From contig JBNKFQ010000231.1 of the NCBI GenBank assembly GCA_050289385.1, positions 1 to 28,405 on the forward strand: a stretch of 28,405 nucleotides of DNA, written 5' to 3'. This stretch comes from JBNKFQ01 sp050289385. GTDB taxonomy: Bacteria > Pseudomonadota > Gammaproteobacteria > Pseudomonadales > Porticoccaceae. Of the stretch, positions 1-7,857 are shown piece by piece. Below the pieces are notes generated by a model. The model did not search any database, was not told where the DNA came from, and was given only the letters and a program-made list of their open reading frames with translations. The position numbers and the translations under genes were made by a program. Numbering within the stretch: position 1 is the stretch's first letter; each line of letters opens with the position of its first letter.

Positions 1-295
1 ACAGAAATGGCTGATCAAAGTAATTCCAGCCAATCTCACTGTCTTCATCAACCGGCAAGCGAAGAACGCTGGAGTAATGCAGCGTCAACAAGCGAAACAG
101 CACATCGTCAACAACCGAATCCACACGCGAACAGGCCGACATTTTTGATTTCATATTAAATGCTGTTCGAAGATTACTTCGCGCATTTTGCATGTGGAAC
201 ATTGAAATTACCGATACGATAGCGATCACCAGCAATGTACTGACCAGCACAACACCTGCCTGCCGCACCAAAGCCTGACGATCAGGTACTTTCAT
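1..295 (-). CDS. gspK: GspK-like type II secretion minor pseudopilin, 5' part only (cut by window edge)
   Basis: The first 98 codons of a minus-strand gene are visible; the rest lies beyond base 1. The protein starts with a short polar leader, then a glycine at residue 14 followed by a hydrophobic helix (VVLVSTLLVIAIVSVIS). The residue five places after the likely prepilin-peptidase cut is Ser19 and not Glu. Absence of that Glu is typical of GspK, which caps the pseudopilus tip with GspI and GspJ. The ATG at 295 lies inside the end of gspJ (14-base overlap), which fits translational coupling and the usual I-J-K order. The large globular domain cannot be seen, so the call rests on the N-terminus and the context. 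Confidence 0.72.
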   Translation of the reverse strand, partial: MKVPDRQALVRQAGVVLVSTLLVIAIVSVISMFHMQNARSNLRTAFNMKSKMSACSRVDSVVDDVLFRLLTLHYSSVLRLPVDEDSEIGWNYFDQPFL

Positions 296-1088
296 CGAAT
301 ATTCCAACGTGCTTGAGACTGTTATCGATTACGGTAAAGTGATACTCCTTGTCTTTGCCTTGTATACTCACCACAATTTTTTCTGGCAACAATCGCGTTT
401 CTTCACCATTGTATTGACTAAACCATTGTGTTCCAGACGTTTGTAACGACATTGATCGTCCACCGATCCGGTTATTTCGTGATCGATGGGGCCGGGACTT
501 TTGCCCCAACTCTGCATCGCCCGATGCACCATCCCTGCTGCCAAAAGATGTGCCTCCGGCAATTTTTGTTTGCAAGTCAACCACACCCAGATACTTGAAA
601 ACAAAATTTTCGGCACTGGCAAGAACATCAAATCTGGCCGCAAACTCGCTCCTGTTATCTTTTTCACTGCCGTTGCTTTTATATAGGGGACTTTTATACA
701 GGGGGCTTTCACTATAACGAAGCAAATAATTGTCGCCTGTCCTGACAACCTCCAGCTTGCTTCTCGCCTCGCCTTGAAAAAACACAGGGGAAGACGTCAC
801 CCATTGCACACGTGACTTATCACCGATAAAAAATAATTTGGGCTCTTTTCTGAAAGTTGTATCACGTTCATACCAGGGAATCATGCCAGCAATTGAGCGC
901 TGCAATAAATACAGCCGCTTGGCCTGATCAAAATCATCCTTTGCCGTTACCGCATTTTTTTCCCAGCGCGAGGTGACGCTATAAAATACACCACTCAGCA
1001 ATGACAACAGCAAACTGCTGATCACCAGCGCGATCAGCACTTCTATAAGTGTGAACCCCCGGCTAACCTTGTGCGGTACACTCATCAT
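282..1088 (-). CDS. gspJ: GspJ-like type II secretion minor pseudopilin
   Basis: A 268-residue prepilin-like protein. Residues 11-16 are GFTLIE, a class III prepilin peptidase site with Glu at +5, followed by a hydrophobic helix to about residue 35 and a polar periplasmic domain. GspJ is a tip-complex pseudopilin of the type II secretion pseudopilus. The open frame extends to a TTG at 1100, but the ATG at 1088 is preferred because it overlaps the upstream gspI stop as ATGA. A TATAAAAG-bearing stretch near 675-715 encodes a tandem SPLYK SPLYK duplication. A basic, low-complexity segment rich in Arg, Ser and Gly lies in the second half and looks like a species-specific loop. The J assignment rests on position between I and K and on length; remote pseudopilins are hard to tell apart by sequence. 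Confidence 0.8.
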   Translation of the reverse strand: MMSVPHKVSRGFTLIEVLIALVISSLLLSLLSGVFYSVTSRWEKNAVTAKDDFDQAKRLYLLQRSIAGMIPWYERDTTFRKEPKLFFIGDKSRVQWVTSSPVFFQGEARSKLEVVRTGDNYLLRYSESPLYKSPLYKSNGSEKDNRSEFAARFDVLASAENFVFKYLGVVDLQTKIAGGTSFGSRDGASGDAELGQKSRPHRSRNNRIGGRSMSLQTSGTQWFSQYNGEETRLLPEKIVVSIQGKDKEYHFTVIDNSLKHVGIFDEST

Positions 1089-1531
1089 TCGGCGCGCCAA
1101 CCCAATATGGCAGCTTTAACTGGTCTGGCATTTTCACCAATGCGAAATTCCACTTCCTGCAACTGGATGATGTGAGCGCCATAGTCCAACAGGCCTGTTG
1201 TACTATCAATGCCTTGCAGCTTTTTTGCCGATTGCGTGTCGATTAACTTCCATTCAACGGGGTTACTCCCCAGCAGAAACCGGCCTGACTTCTGACCGGC
1301 AGCCAGATCAAGTTTTATTTGCTGTCTGGCAAGTCCAACCAGCTCCGAGTCAATCAACTCTCGTGAAGCACGACTGTTTGAGTTAAGGGCAGAACCATAC
1401 CCCTCAATAATTACCGCAGCAGAGATGGACACCAATAACAGTGCTATTAGCACCTCAACCAGAGAGAAACCGGATGACTTCCAACTTCCAACTAAAGCAT
1501 CACGGCAACTGAATGTGTATTTCTTCATCAT
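1085..1531 (-). CDS. gspI: GspI-like type II secretion minor pseudopilin with long leader
   Basis: A 148-residue prepilin-like protein. The cut site is G21-F22 in SSGFSLVEVLIALLL, with Glu26 at +5 and a hydrophobic helix to about residue 42. Length and position between H-like and J-like genes fit GspI, the pseudopilin that seeds the tip complex. The start is ATG 1531 or 1528; the frame opens at a TTG at 1537. The start region overlaps the end of gspH by about 30 bases. The leader is about 21 residues, long for this class, and its last part (VGSWKSS) is encoded by two copies of a 7-base repeat (TTGGAAG) also found as an array at 22768-22809. Confidence 0.8.
   Translation of the reverse strand: MMKKYTFSCRDALVGSWKSSGFSLVEVLIALLLVSISAAVIIEGYGSALNSNSRASRELIDSELVGLARQQIKLDLAAGQKSGRFLLGSNPVEWKLIDTQSAKKLQGIDSTTGLLDYGAHIIQLQEVEFRIGENARPVKAAILGWRAE
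1478..1491. repeat. Two CTTCCAA heptamers inside the gspI leader
   Basis: Two perfect adjacent copies of CTTCCAA (plus strand) lie in the part of gspI that codes for the residues just before the prepilin cleavage site. The same heptamer forms a six-copy array about 21 kb away at 22768-22809. Two copies could be coincidence, but their position in an unusually long leader suggests local repeat expansion. Confidence 0.5.
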
Positions 1532-1877
1532 CCACAATCACACCGATCTCAATTGGCTCAACAAAGCCAAAATGATTAACCCCAAAATTTGCATGCCTGA
1601 ACCCGAGATACTTGTACTCTTTATTAAGCAGCTCCTGTTGCGCAGGGTCGCTCACAACCATTCTTCGTCCCTGCAATAAAATTTTTAATTCGGTTTCTTG
1701 ATAAAAAGCCTTTTGAAACGCCGACTCCAGATCGGCGCGAAACTCCTTGAGCTCCACTTTGTGTTTAACATTTTCAAACGTTTTAAAAAATCCGGGAACA
1801 ACCAGGCTGACACTCAAGGCCAAAATCGCTATCACAACCAATAGTTCAACCAGTGTGTAGCCTTTACCAAGTCTCAT
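1500..1877 (-). CDS. gspH: GspH-like type II secretion minor pseudopilin
   Basis: A 125-residue prepilin-like protein with a very short leader, MRLGKG, then YTLVELLVVIAILALSVSLVV. The residue after the cut is Tyr instead of the usual Phe, and Glu at +5 is present. GspH/XcpU-type pseudopilins are minor components just below the pseudopilus tip. The remainder is a small charged domain, short for GspH. The ATG at 1877 lies 12 bases after the gspF stop; the 3' end overlaps gspI. H is assigned by position (after F, before I) and by size; a generic GspH/FimT-type prepilin is the alternative. Confidence 0.75.
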   Translation of the reverse strand: MRLGKGYTLVELLVVIAILALSVSLVVPGFFKTFENVKHKVELKEFRADLESAFQKAFYQETELKILLQGRRMVVSDPAQQELLNKEYKYLGFRHANFGVNHFGFVEPIEIGVIVDDEEIHIQLP

Positions 1878-1889
1878 CAGAAGGCCCCG

Positions 1890-3077
1890 TTAAATCCCCA
1901 CATCCTGAATCGACATAACGCTGAGCATCATCACCAATACGATACCGCCAATAATAACTCCCATAACACCAATCAAGGCAGGCTCAAGCAAGGTCATCAT
2001 GCGCGATACCGAGTCATCCATTTCATCCTGCAGCCGTACCGTCACATCCGAAAAAGCTCTACCAAGAGAAGCGCCATCCTGAGTCACCTCAATCAGAGCA
2101 GTATGAAAACCGGGTATAACGTGCGCATCAATCAATGCTTCGGCGGGGTCCGCGCCTTCCCTGATTCGTGACGCCGCCTGCAATGCTGCTTCGCGGCTCT
2201 GCTCATTTTTCAGAGCCTCTGCGGAAACTTCTACTGCCTGGTGAACCAACAAACCGGAACCAACCCCCAGCGACATGGCGGAGCAAAACCGTATCTGGTC
2301 TGCTGCAACAACAAATCTACGAACATAGGGAACATGAAACAGAAAGAGGTAAGCTCTGGCTTTTACGACCGGATTGCGAAATATATTTATTGCCAGCACC
2401 ACCACCAAAACCACCAAGCCGACGATATAAGCCTGATTATCTACCACGAAATCACTGGTCGACAGCAACATGTCGGTATACCAGGGCAACTCTTTCACAC
2501 CTTTAAAAATGGTGCTGATGCGGGGCACAATAAAATTAAAAATAAAAAACAGTGACAATACAGAAAACGCAAATACGGCCAGCGGATAAGTCAACGCTTT
2601 TTGTACGTTTTTCTTTAGTCGCAGACGCGATTGAATGCTTCTGGCAATTTGGTCAAATGTAGGTGCCAGCGCACCGATTTCTTCACCAAGCTTGATACCT
2701 GCCAAATACACATGATCAATATAATCATCATAATGAGACAAGGCAGCATACAGCGTTTCACCAGCCGAGACCCGCAAGCTGACATCTTCGACAAACTCTC
2801 TGGATTTGCTATCCGGGTTGGTGCGCAACAGTGTTTGTAATGCACGGTCAATCTTTACACCATTTTCCGTCAGGTAGGCCAAACGAGAGAAAATGGATTC
2901 CTGCTCAACGAGGCTTAGATCAACATTACCAGCCTTCGCAGCAAGCTTGACTTCATCAAGCTCTACAACCGACAGACCTTTGCTTCTCAATCCCTTGAGA
3001 ACCGTTTTTTTATCACCATCGCTTTGACCGACAATCTTTTTGCCCGCCTCGGTATATGCCACATATTTCAAGCGCAT
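1890..3077 (-). CDS. gspF: GspF inner-membrane platform protein of type II secretion
   Basis: A 395-residue protein of the usual GspF length. It has two cytoplasmic GspF/PilC repeats (about residues 60-160 and 265-355) and three hydrophobic segments near 164-187, 215-233 and 364-388. The second repeat contains the family-like stretch GVGSGLLVHQAVEVSAEAL. GspF forms the inner-membrane platform that couples the GspE ATPase to pseudopilus assembly. Its ATG overlaps the gspE stop by one base (TGATG), so translation is probably coupled. Family membership is clear. A type IV pilus PilC role is less likely given the pseudopilin neighbours. Confidence 0.92.
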   Translation of the reverse strand: MRLKYVAYTEAGKKIVGQSDGDKKTVLKGLRSKGLSVVELDEVKLAAKAGNVDLSLVEQESIFSRLAYLTENGVKIDRALQTLLRTNPDSKSREFVEDVSLRVSAGETLYAALSHYDDYIDHVYLAGIKLGEEIGALAPTFDQIARSIQSRLRLKKNVQKALTYPLAVFAFSVLSLFFIFNFIVPRISTIFKGVKELPWYTDMLLSTSDFVVDNQAYIVGLVVLVVVLAINIFRNPVVKARAYLFLFHVPYVRRFVVAADQIRFCSAMSLGVGSGLLVHQAVEVSAEALKNEQSREAALQAASRIREGADPAEALIDAHVIPGFHTALIEVTQDGASLGRAFSDVTVRLQDEMDDSVSRMMTLLEPALIGVMGVIIGGIVLVMMLSVMSIQDVGI

Positions 3078-4747
3078 CAGCCAGCAACCCTGATCACTTC
3101 GTTAACAGAGGTAACGCCGTTAATGACTTTTTGCAAACCATCTTCATACAAACTGCGGTATCCGTTTTGACGCAGCAATTTTGACGCATTGGCTTTAAAC
3201 CTGGCGTCTTTTTCAAGCGATAGAATCATATCGTTGCAGGGCATATATTCGACAATAGCAACACGCCCGCGATATCCATTGTGGCTGCAACTTTCACAAC
3301 CCACTGCCTCATATATCGAGGCTGACTCAATGTTGCAGCGATCCATGTATTCTTGTACGACGGGTGGTATTTTGTCTGTCGCCTGCTTGCAGTCCGGACA
3401 CAGTTGACGCACCAGACGCTGGGCAACGGCCGATATCAAACCGGCATTGATCAAATGCTCATCCACGCCCAGTTCAAGCAAGCGAGTGTAGGCGCTGGGG
3501 GCATCATTGGTATGCACCGTACTGAATACCAGGTGACCGGTAATGGCAGATTGAAACGCAATTTTGGCGGTTTCGGCATCGCGGATTTCACCCACCATAA
3601 TAATGTCGGGGTCCTGGCGCACAACACTGCGCAAACCAGCGCTGAAATCGAAGTCTATTTCCGGTCGCACCTGAATCTGGTTAATGCCCTCGATACTGTA
3701 CTCCACCGGATCTTCGAGAGTAATTATCTTGCGTTCCTTGTTGTTCAACTGATTCAAAAAAGAGTAGAGGGTAGTGGTTTTTCCCGAACCCGTAGGCCCG
3801 GTTAGCAAGATAACACCGGCCGTTCGATGCAGATCTTCTGCCAACCACGATTTAACATCGTCAGACAAACCCAGCGCTTCCAGTTCGTAATTCAAAGATC
3901 CCTTGAACAAAAAGCGCATAACGACACTTTCCCCTTCGCTCAGGGGCAATACCGACACGCGAATATCAAACTCCATACCCGGCAGCTTCATGGCTATCTT
4001 GCCATCCTGGGGACGCCTGCGTTCAGAGATATCCAGACCGGCCAAAATCTTGACCCGCGATACGGCGGCCAATTGCAGGGCCGGAGGCAAGGTATCGAGA
4101 TCGGTCATAATGCCATCGATTCTGATTCTGGCCCGATAGCCACCGTTAAATGGCTCCAGGTGCAGATCCGATGACCCTTTTTTGACTGCCCGAGTAATCA
4201 GGGAGTTCACAAGGTTAACCGTCGGCGCTTCTTCCGCCAGGCGCTCAACGTTATCCAGAGCGCTATTATTCACCTGCCGGGTAGAATGTTTTGCCCGCAA
4301 ACTTTCGAAGCTCATCAGCAACTCTTTGTATTGCTGCTCGGAGCAGTAGCTGCAGGTATAGACAAAACCACCCAAATCCAGGTACTGACGTACCTTGTGA
4401 CCAAGGGGGGCCGGGCTGGCAAAAATTGTTTTTTGTTCGTCCTGGCCAACGGGAAGCCATTGGTTTTCCAGCAAAAAGTCCAGATTAAACTGTTTGAGGT
4501 GCTCTAGCAGAAGGTGGTCGTCAATCTCGGCTTCTTGCACGCTTTGCTCGGTCAAACCCTCTTCCGATATACAATGGAGCTGATAGTATTCGGAATACAG
4601 CTTTGCCGTGCTTTTTTCATTCAGCAACCCCAGATTGTTGAGCACATCAGGCACTTGACCACCCTGGGCCTTTAACATGGCCTGAACATGCTGCACCTCC
4701 GCTTCGGTGAGCTGCAGTTCTTGCTGGAGCCAATTAAAGATTGTCAT
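3077..4747 (-). CDS. gspE: GspE secretion ATPase of type II secretion
   Basis: A 556-residue cytoplasmic hexameric ATPase that drives pseudopilus assembly. Visible motifs are an N-terminal GspE/PilB domain (about 1-130), Walker A GPTGSGKTT (317-325), the Asp box LEDPVEY (344-350), Walker B IIMVGEIRD (382-390) and the His box TGHLVFSTVHTNDA (403-416). The tetracysteine zinc element has C450-x2-C453 and C484-x2-C487. All catalytic elements are intact. The ATG at 4747 overlaps the gspG stop as ATGA. The zinc element and flanking pseudopilins favour a secretion ATPase over a retraction ATPase. Confidence 0.95.
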   Translation of the reverse strand: MTIFNWLQQELQLTEAEVQHVQAMLKAQGGQVPDVLNNLGLLNEKSTAKLYSEYYQLHCISEEGLTEQSVQEAEIDDHLLLEHLKQFNLDFLLENQWLPVGQDEQKTIFASPAPLGHKVRQYLDLGGFVYTCSYCSEQQYKELLMSFESLRAKHSTRQVNNSALDNVERLAEEAPTVNLVNSLITRAVKKGSSDLHLEPFNGGYRARIRIDGIMTDLDTLPPALQLAAVSRVKILAGLDISERRRPQDGKIAMKLPGMEFDIRVSVLPLSEGESVVMRFLFKGSLNYELEALGLSDDVKSWLAEDLHRTAGVILLTGPTGSGKTTTLYSFLNQLNNKERKIITLEDPVEYSIEGINQIQVRPEIDFDFSAGLRSVVRQDPDIIMVGEIRDAETAKIAFQSAITGHLVFSTVHTNDAPSAYTRLLELGVDEHLINAGLISAVAQRLVRQLCPDCKQATDKIPPVVQEYMDRCNIESASIYEAVGCESCSHNGYRGRVAIVEYMPCNDMILSLEKDARFKANASKLLRQNGYRSLYEDGLQKVINGVTSVNEVIRVAG

Positions 4748-5196
4748 TGTGGATTTTGGTTTCCCGGCCCGAAGATATCGGCATTGTCCCCCTCGCCACC
4801 TTCCTTGCCATCGGGCCCCAGAGACACAATGGTGTAACTGAACTGGTCTTCATGGGGCTTGAGGATATAAGCGTTACCCCAGGGGTCCAGCGGCACGTCA
4901 CCTTTCAGGTAGGGGCCATCCCAGCCAGTGACAGAGGATCTGGTCAGCTCATCCAGGTCCTCCGGCAATTGCCCAACGTCCAGCATGTAGGTATCTATGG
5001 CGGTTGAAATCAGGCTGATCTGGGTTTTTGCCACCTTGATTTTCGACGAGCCAACCTTGCCGAACATCTGGGGCGCTACCAGCGACGCCAGCAAGCCCAG
5101 AATGACCATAACAATCAACAGTTCAACCAGCGTAAAACCGGGCTGACGCCGTGCCCTTTGAGTATTTCCGAGATTGTGTGCTTTGAGCTTCATCAT
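4744..5196 (-). CDS. gspG: GspG major pseudopilin of type II secretion
   Basis: A 150-residue major pseudopilin if begun at the ATG at 5196 (5193 is also possible). The open frame reaches 5337, but that extension runs back through the rfbB stop and lacks sense as a leader. The cut site is G20-F21 (QPGFTLVELLIVMVILGLLA), with Glu25 at +5. The globular part carries GspG hallmarks: PLDPWGNAYIL (102-112), SLGPDGKEGGEGDNADI (125-141), and acidic residues near the C-terminus of the kind that bind calcium in GspG. It is the first gene of the secretion set and has its own predicted promoter upstream. The leader is long for the family (20 residues). Confidence 0.93.
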   Translation of the reverse strand: MMKLKAHNLGNTQRARRQPGFTLVELLIVMVILGLLASLVAPQMFGKVGSSKIKVAKTQISLISTAIDTYMLDVGQLPEDLDELTRSSVTGWDGPYLKGDVPLDPWGNAYILKPHEDQFSYTIVSLGPDGKEGGEGDNADIFGPGNQNPQ

Positions 5197-5229
5197 ATGT
5201 GGTTCTTGGCAATATTTCAGACAGTTGGA

Positions 5230-5257
5230 AGTATACCGACAGTGAAAGTAACTGTAA
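5230..5257 (-). promoter_or_regulatory. Sigma70-like promoter ahead of gspG
   Basis: Reading the minus strand, TTACAG (5257-5252) is separated by 16 bases from TATACT (5235-5230), a near-consensus -10. Transcription would begin near 5223, about 27 bases before the gspG ATG. A second extended -10 (TGCTATAGT, hexamer 5269-5264) lies just upstream. The spacer includes a small inverted repeat, ACAGT/ACTGT (5240-5256), that could be an operator. This promoter would uncouple the secretion genes from rfb transcription. It is inferred from sequence only. Confidence 0.5.
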
Positions 5258-5309
5258 CCGGGCACTATAGCACAGGCCACTCCAAACACCGCCAGCCATT
5301 CCCTGCTCT

Positions 5310-6392
5310 CTACTTCCTGACCTGACCTCGCCACCACTGTTCGTTATTCAAATACCAGTCAATGGTTTTGGCAATACCGGCCACAAAGTCTGTTTGTGGC
5401 CGATAACCCAATTCGGCCTCTATTTTGCCAATGGCTACCGCATACCGGCGATCGTGGCCAGGCCGGTCCTCGACGTACTCTATCAGCTTGTTGCTTTGAC
5501 ACCCTGCAGCGGGAGGGGCATCGGGAAAGCGTGCGACCAACGACGGGTCCGCAGCAAATCGCAAGTCAACCTGCTCACATAACAATTTGACTATGTCGAT
5601 GTTGCGCCATTCATTTACACCGCCAATATTGTATGTCTCCCCCACACGTCCACTCTTGATCACCAGGTCTATGCCATGGCAGTGATCATCCACAAACAGC
5701 CAGTCTCGAATTTGCCTGCCATCGCCATACACTGGCAGCGCCTTGCCATGAAGTATATTGATCAGACAAAGTGGTATCAGTTTTTCGGGAAACTGGCAGT
5801 AACCGTAGTTATTGGAGCAATTGCTGGTCGTTACATCCAGCCCATACGTGTGGTGGTACGAACGCACCAGATGGTCCGACGCCGCCTTGCTGGCAGCATA
5901 AGGTGAATTGGGTGCGTAGGGCGTTTCTTCTGTGAATGCCGGGTCCTCTTCCTTTAAGGTACCGTAAACCTCATCGGTAGAAATGTGGTGAAAACGATGG
6001 GCCCGAGGTCCTTCCGGCCCGGTTAGCCACACGTTCCTCGCTGCCTCCAGCAGGCTATAAGTGCCATTAATATTGGTACGAACAAAGGCCCCCGGCCCAC
6101 TAATCGAGCGGTCAACATGGGACTCAGCAGCAAAGTTAACCAGAGTGTCCAGTTGCTCGTCTCGCAGCAACTGTTCCACCAGCGCCTGATCACAAATATC
6201 TCCTTTTACGAAGCGAAAGGCTGCATGACCTTGAAACTCTTGCCTGTCAAACTCTGCCAGGTTGTCGAAGTTACCTGCGTACGTCAGCGCATCGAGCACA
6301 ACAACATAATCTGAAGGGTACTTGCCCAGCCAGTAGCGGACAAAATTGGCGCCAATAAAACCGGCACCTCCAGTAACCAGTAAACGGCTCAC
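5310..6392 (-). CDS. rfbB: dTDP-glucose 4,6-dehydratase
   Basis: A 360-residue extended short-chain dehydrogenase that converts dTDP-glucose to dTDP-4-keto-6-deoxyglucose, the second step of dTDP-L-rhamnose synthesis. Visible are the NAD-binding GGAGFIG (8-14), the catalytic STDEVYG (138-144, with Asp140 and Glu141) and YAASK (Tyr165, Lys169), followed by SNNYGYCQFPEKLIPL, which is characteristic of RfbB/RmlB. The start codon is GTG at 6392 with AGAGG five bases upstream. It is the last of four rfb genes, 13 bases after rfbC, and 113 bases separate it from gspG. Length is normal for the family. Confidence 0.96.
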   Translation of the reverse strand: MSRLLVTGGAGFIGANFVRYWLGKYPSDYVVVLDALTYAGNFDNLAEFDRQEFQGHAAFRFVKGDICDQALVEQLLRDEQLDTLVNFAAESHVDRSISGPGAFVRTNINGTYSLLEAARNVWLTGPEGPRAHRFHHISTDEVYGTLKEEDPAFTEETPYAPNSPYAASKAASDHLVRSYHHTYGLDVTTSNCSNNYGYCQFPEKLIPLCLINILHGKALPVYGDGRQIRDWLFVDDHCHGIDLVIKSGRVGETYNIGGVNEWRNIDIVKLLCEQVDLRFAADPSLVARFPDAPPAAGCQSNKLIEYVEDRPGHDRRYAVAIGKIEAELGYRPQTDFVAGIAKTIDWYLNNEQWWRGQVRK

Positions 6393-6405
6393 TCAGACCT
6401 CTCGT

Positions 6406-6951
6406 TCAAAGTTTGTGCACCCCGGCAAAAAGCGCCGCATTTTCGTCCCGGTTAGACAAAATGGGCTGCTCACCCCGAATCAGCGGCCACTCAATCGCCA
6501 AATCAGGGTCATCCCAACGAATGGTGGACTCTGCATTCGGGTTGTAATAATCCGTGCACTTGTAAACCAGATCAGCAGTTGCAGACGTCACATAAAATCC
6601 GTGCGCAAACCCTTCGGGCACCCACAACATCTGTTTGTTTTCGGCAGACAACGTATGTCCAACCCACTGGCCAAAGGTCGCGGATGCTCGACGAATATCA
6701 ACTGCTACATCAAACACCTCACCACAAATCACTCGCACCAGCTTGCCCTGAACATTTCTTGTCTGATAGTGCAGCCCACGCAGAGCACCCTGCTTTGAGT
6801 GCGAATGATTTTCTTGCACAAATTCTCGCCGACAAACCAGCTCATCAAAGCGATCTTGCCGCCAGGTTTCCATAAAGAACCCGCGCTCGTCGCCAAAAAC
6901 CCGAGGCTCAATGATCTTGACCTCGGGAATTTTTGTGTCGATAACCTTCAT
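6406..6951 (-). CDS. rfbC: dTDP-4-dehydrorhamnose 3,5-epimerase
   Basis: A 181-residue cupin-fold epimerase acting on dTDP-4-keto-6-deoxyglucose in dTDP-L-rhamnose synthesis. Family features are FGDERGFFMETW (19-30), RGLHYQ with catalytic His61 (58-63), VPEGFAHGFYV (111-121) and LVYKCTDYY with Tyr130 (128-136). Length is as expected. The ATG at 6951 is one base past the rfbA stop, so the two are almost certainly co-translated. Confidence 0.96.
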   Translation of the reverse strand: MKVIDTKIPEVKIIEPRVFGDERGFFMETWRQDRFDELVCRREFVQENHSHSKQGALRGLHYQTRNVQGKLVRVICGEVFDVAVDIRRASATFGQWVGHTLSAENKQMLWVPEGFAHGFYVTSATADLVYKCTDYYNPNAESTIRWDDPDLAIEWPLIRGEQPILSNRDENAALFAGVHKL

Positions 6952-6952
6952 C

Positions 6953-7834
6953 CTAAATGGCGCCCTGATCGTCGCCGAGCACTTGCATCAGGTATTCTCC
7001 ATAGCCACTTTTCAGCAACGGCTCTGCCAGCTCGCACAATTGATCGCCATTGACATACCCCATTCGATAGGCCGTTTCTTCCGGGCAGGCCACTTTCAAC
7101 CCCTGGCGCTTTTCCAGCACGCGAATAAAATTGGCGGCGTCCAGCAACGAATCGTGAGTGCCCGTATCCAGCCAGGCTGACCCCCTGCCCAAACGTTCGA
7201 CACGTAAACTCCCCTGCTGCAAATACAGGTTATTAAGGTCCGTAATTTCCAGTTCGCCTCGCGCCGATGGTTTTACCTGACGAGCCAGTTCAACCACCTG
7301 GTTATCGTAAAAATACAGGCCGGTTACGGCGTAGTGGGATTTGGGCTTCGCTGGCTTTTCCTCGATTGAAACAGCACGGCCTGACGCATCGAATTCAACC
7401 ACACCGTAACGTTCCGGGTTCTGCACATAGTATCCGAACACCGTGGCGCCGCTGTCGTGGCTGGCGGCACGCTGTAAAGTTTCGGGCAAACCCTCACCGT
7501 AAAAAATATTGTCGCCAAGAATCAAACAGACTGAATCACCGTCAATAAAATTTTCTCCGATCAGGAACGCTTGCGCCAATCCATCGGGACTTTCCTGAAC
7601 GGCATACTGAAGATTAATGCCCCAGCTTGCACCATCACCCAACAAATTTTGAAACATGGGTAAATCATGAGGGGTACTGATTACAAGAATATCGCGAATG
7701 CCCGCCATCATCAGGGTCGACAGGGGGTAGTAAATCATCGGCTTGTCGTAAACAGCCACCAGCTGCTTGCTGGATACCAGGGTTATGGGATGCAAACGTG
7801 TGCCATTTCCCCCCGCCAGAATAATACCCTTCAT
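6953..7834 (-). CDS. rfbA: Glucose-1-phosphate thymidylyltransferase
   Basis: A 293-residue nucleotidyltransferase making dTDP-glucose from glucose-1-phosphate and dTTP, the first step of dTDP-L-rhamnose synthesis. It opens with MKGIILAGGNGTRLHP, the signature nucleotide-binding loop, followed by KQLVAVYDKPMIYYPLS and later GDNIFYGEG, IEEKPAKPKS and WLDTGTHDSLLDA. The frame reaches an ATG at 7849, but the ATG at 7834 matches the family N-terminus and has GGGGG eight bases upstream. It lies between rfbD (23 bases upstream) and rfbC (1 base downstream). Confidence 0.96.
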   Translation of the reverse strand: MKGIILAGGNGTRLHPITLVSSKQLVAVYDKPMIYYPLSTLMMAGIRDILVISTPHDLPMFQNLLGDGASWGINLQYAVQESPDGLAQAFLIGENFIDGDSVCLILGDNIFYGEGLPETLQRAASHDSGATVFGYYVQNPERYGVVEFDASGRAVSIEEKPAKPKSHYAVTGLYFYDNQVVELARQVKPSARGELEITDLNNLYLQQGSLRVERLGRGSAWLDTGTHDSLLDAANFIRVLEKRQGLKVACPEETAYRMGYVNGDQLCELAEPLLKSGYGEYLMQVLGDDQGAI

Positions 7835-7857
7835 CAACTTTGCCCCCATTATCGCAA

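Noticed and set aside
5197..5337. Long N-terminal extension of gspG to 5337.
   Set aside because: It overlaps the end of rfbB and the predicted promoter, and a 67-residue leader is implausible for a prepilin; the ATG at 5196 is chosen.
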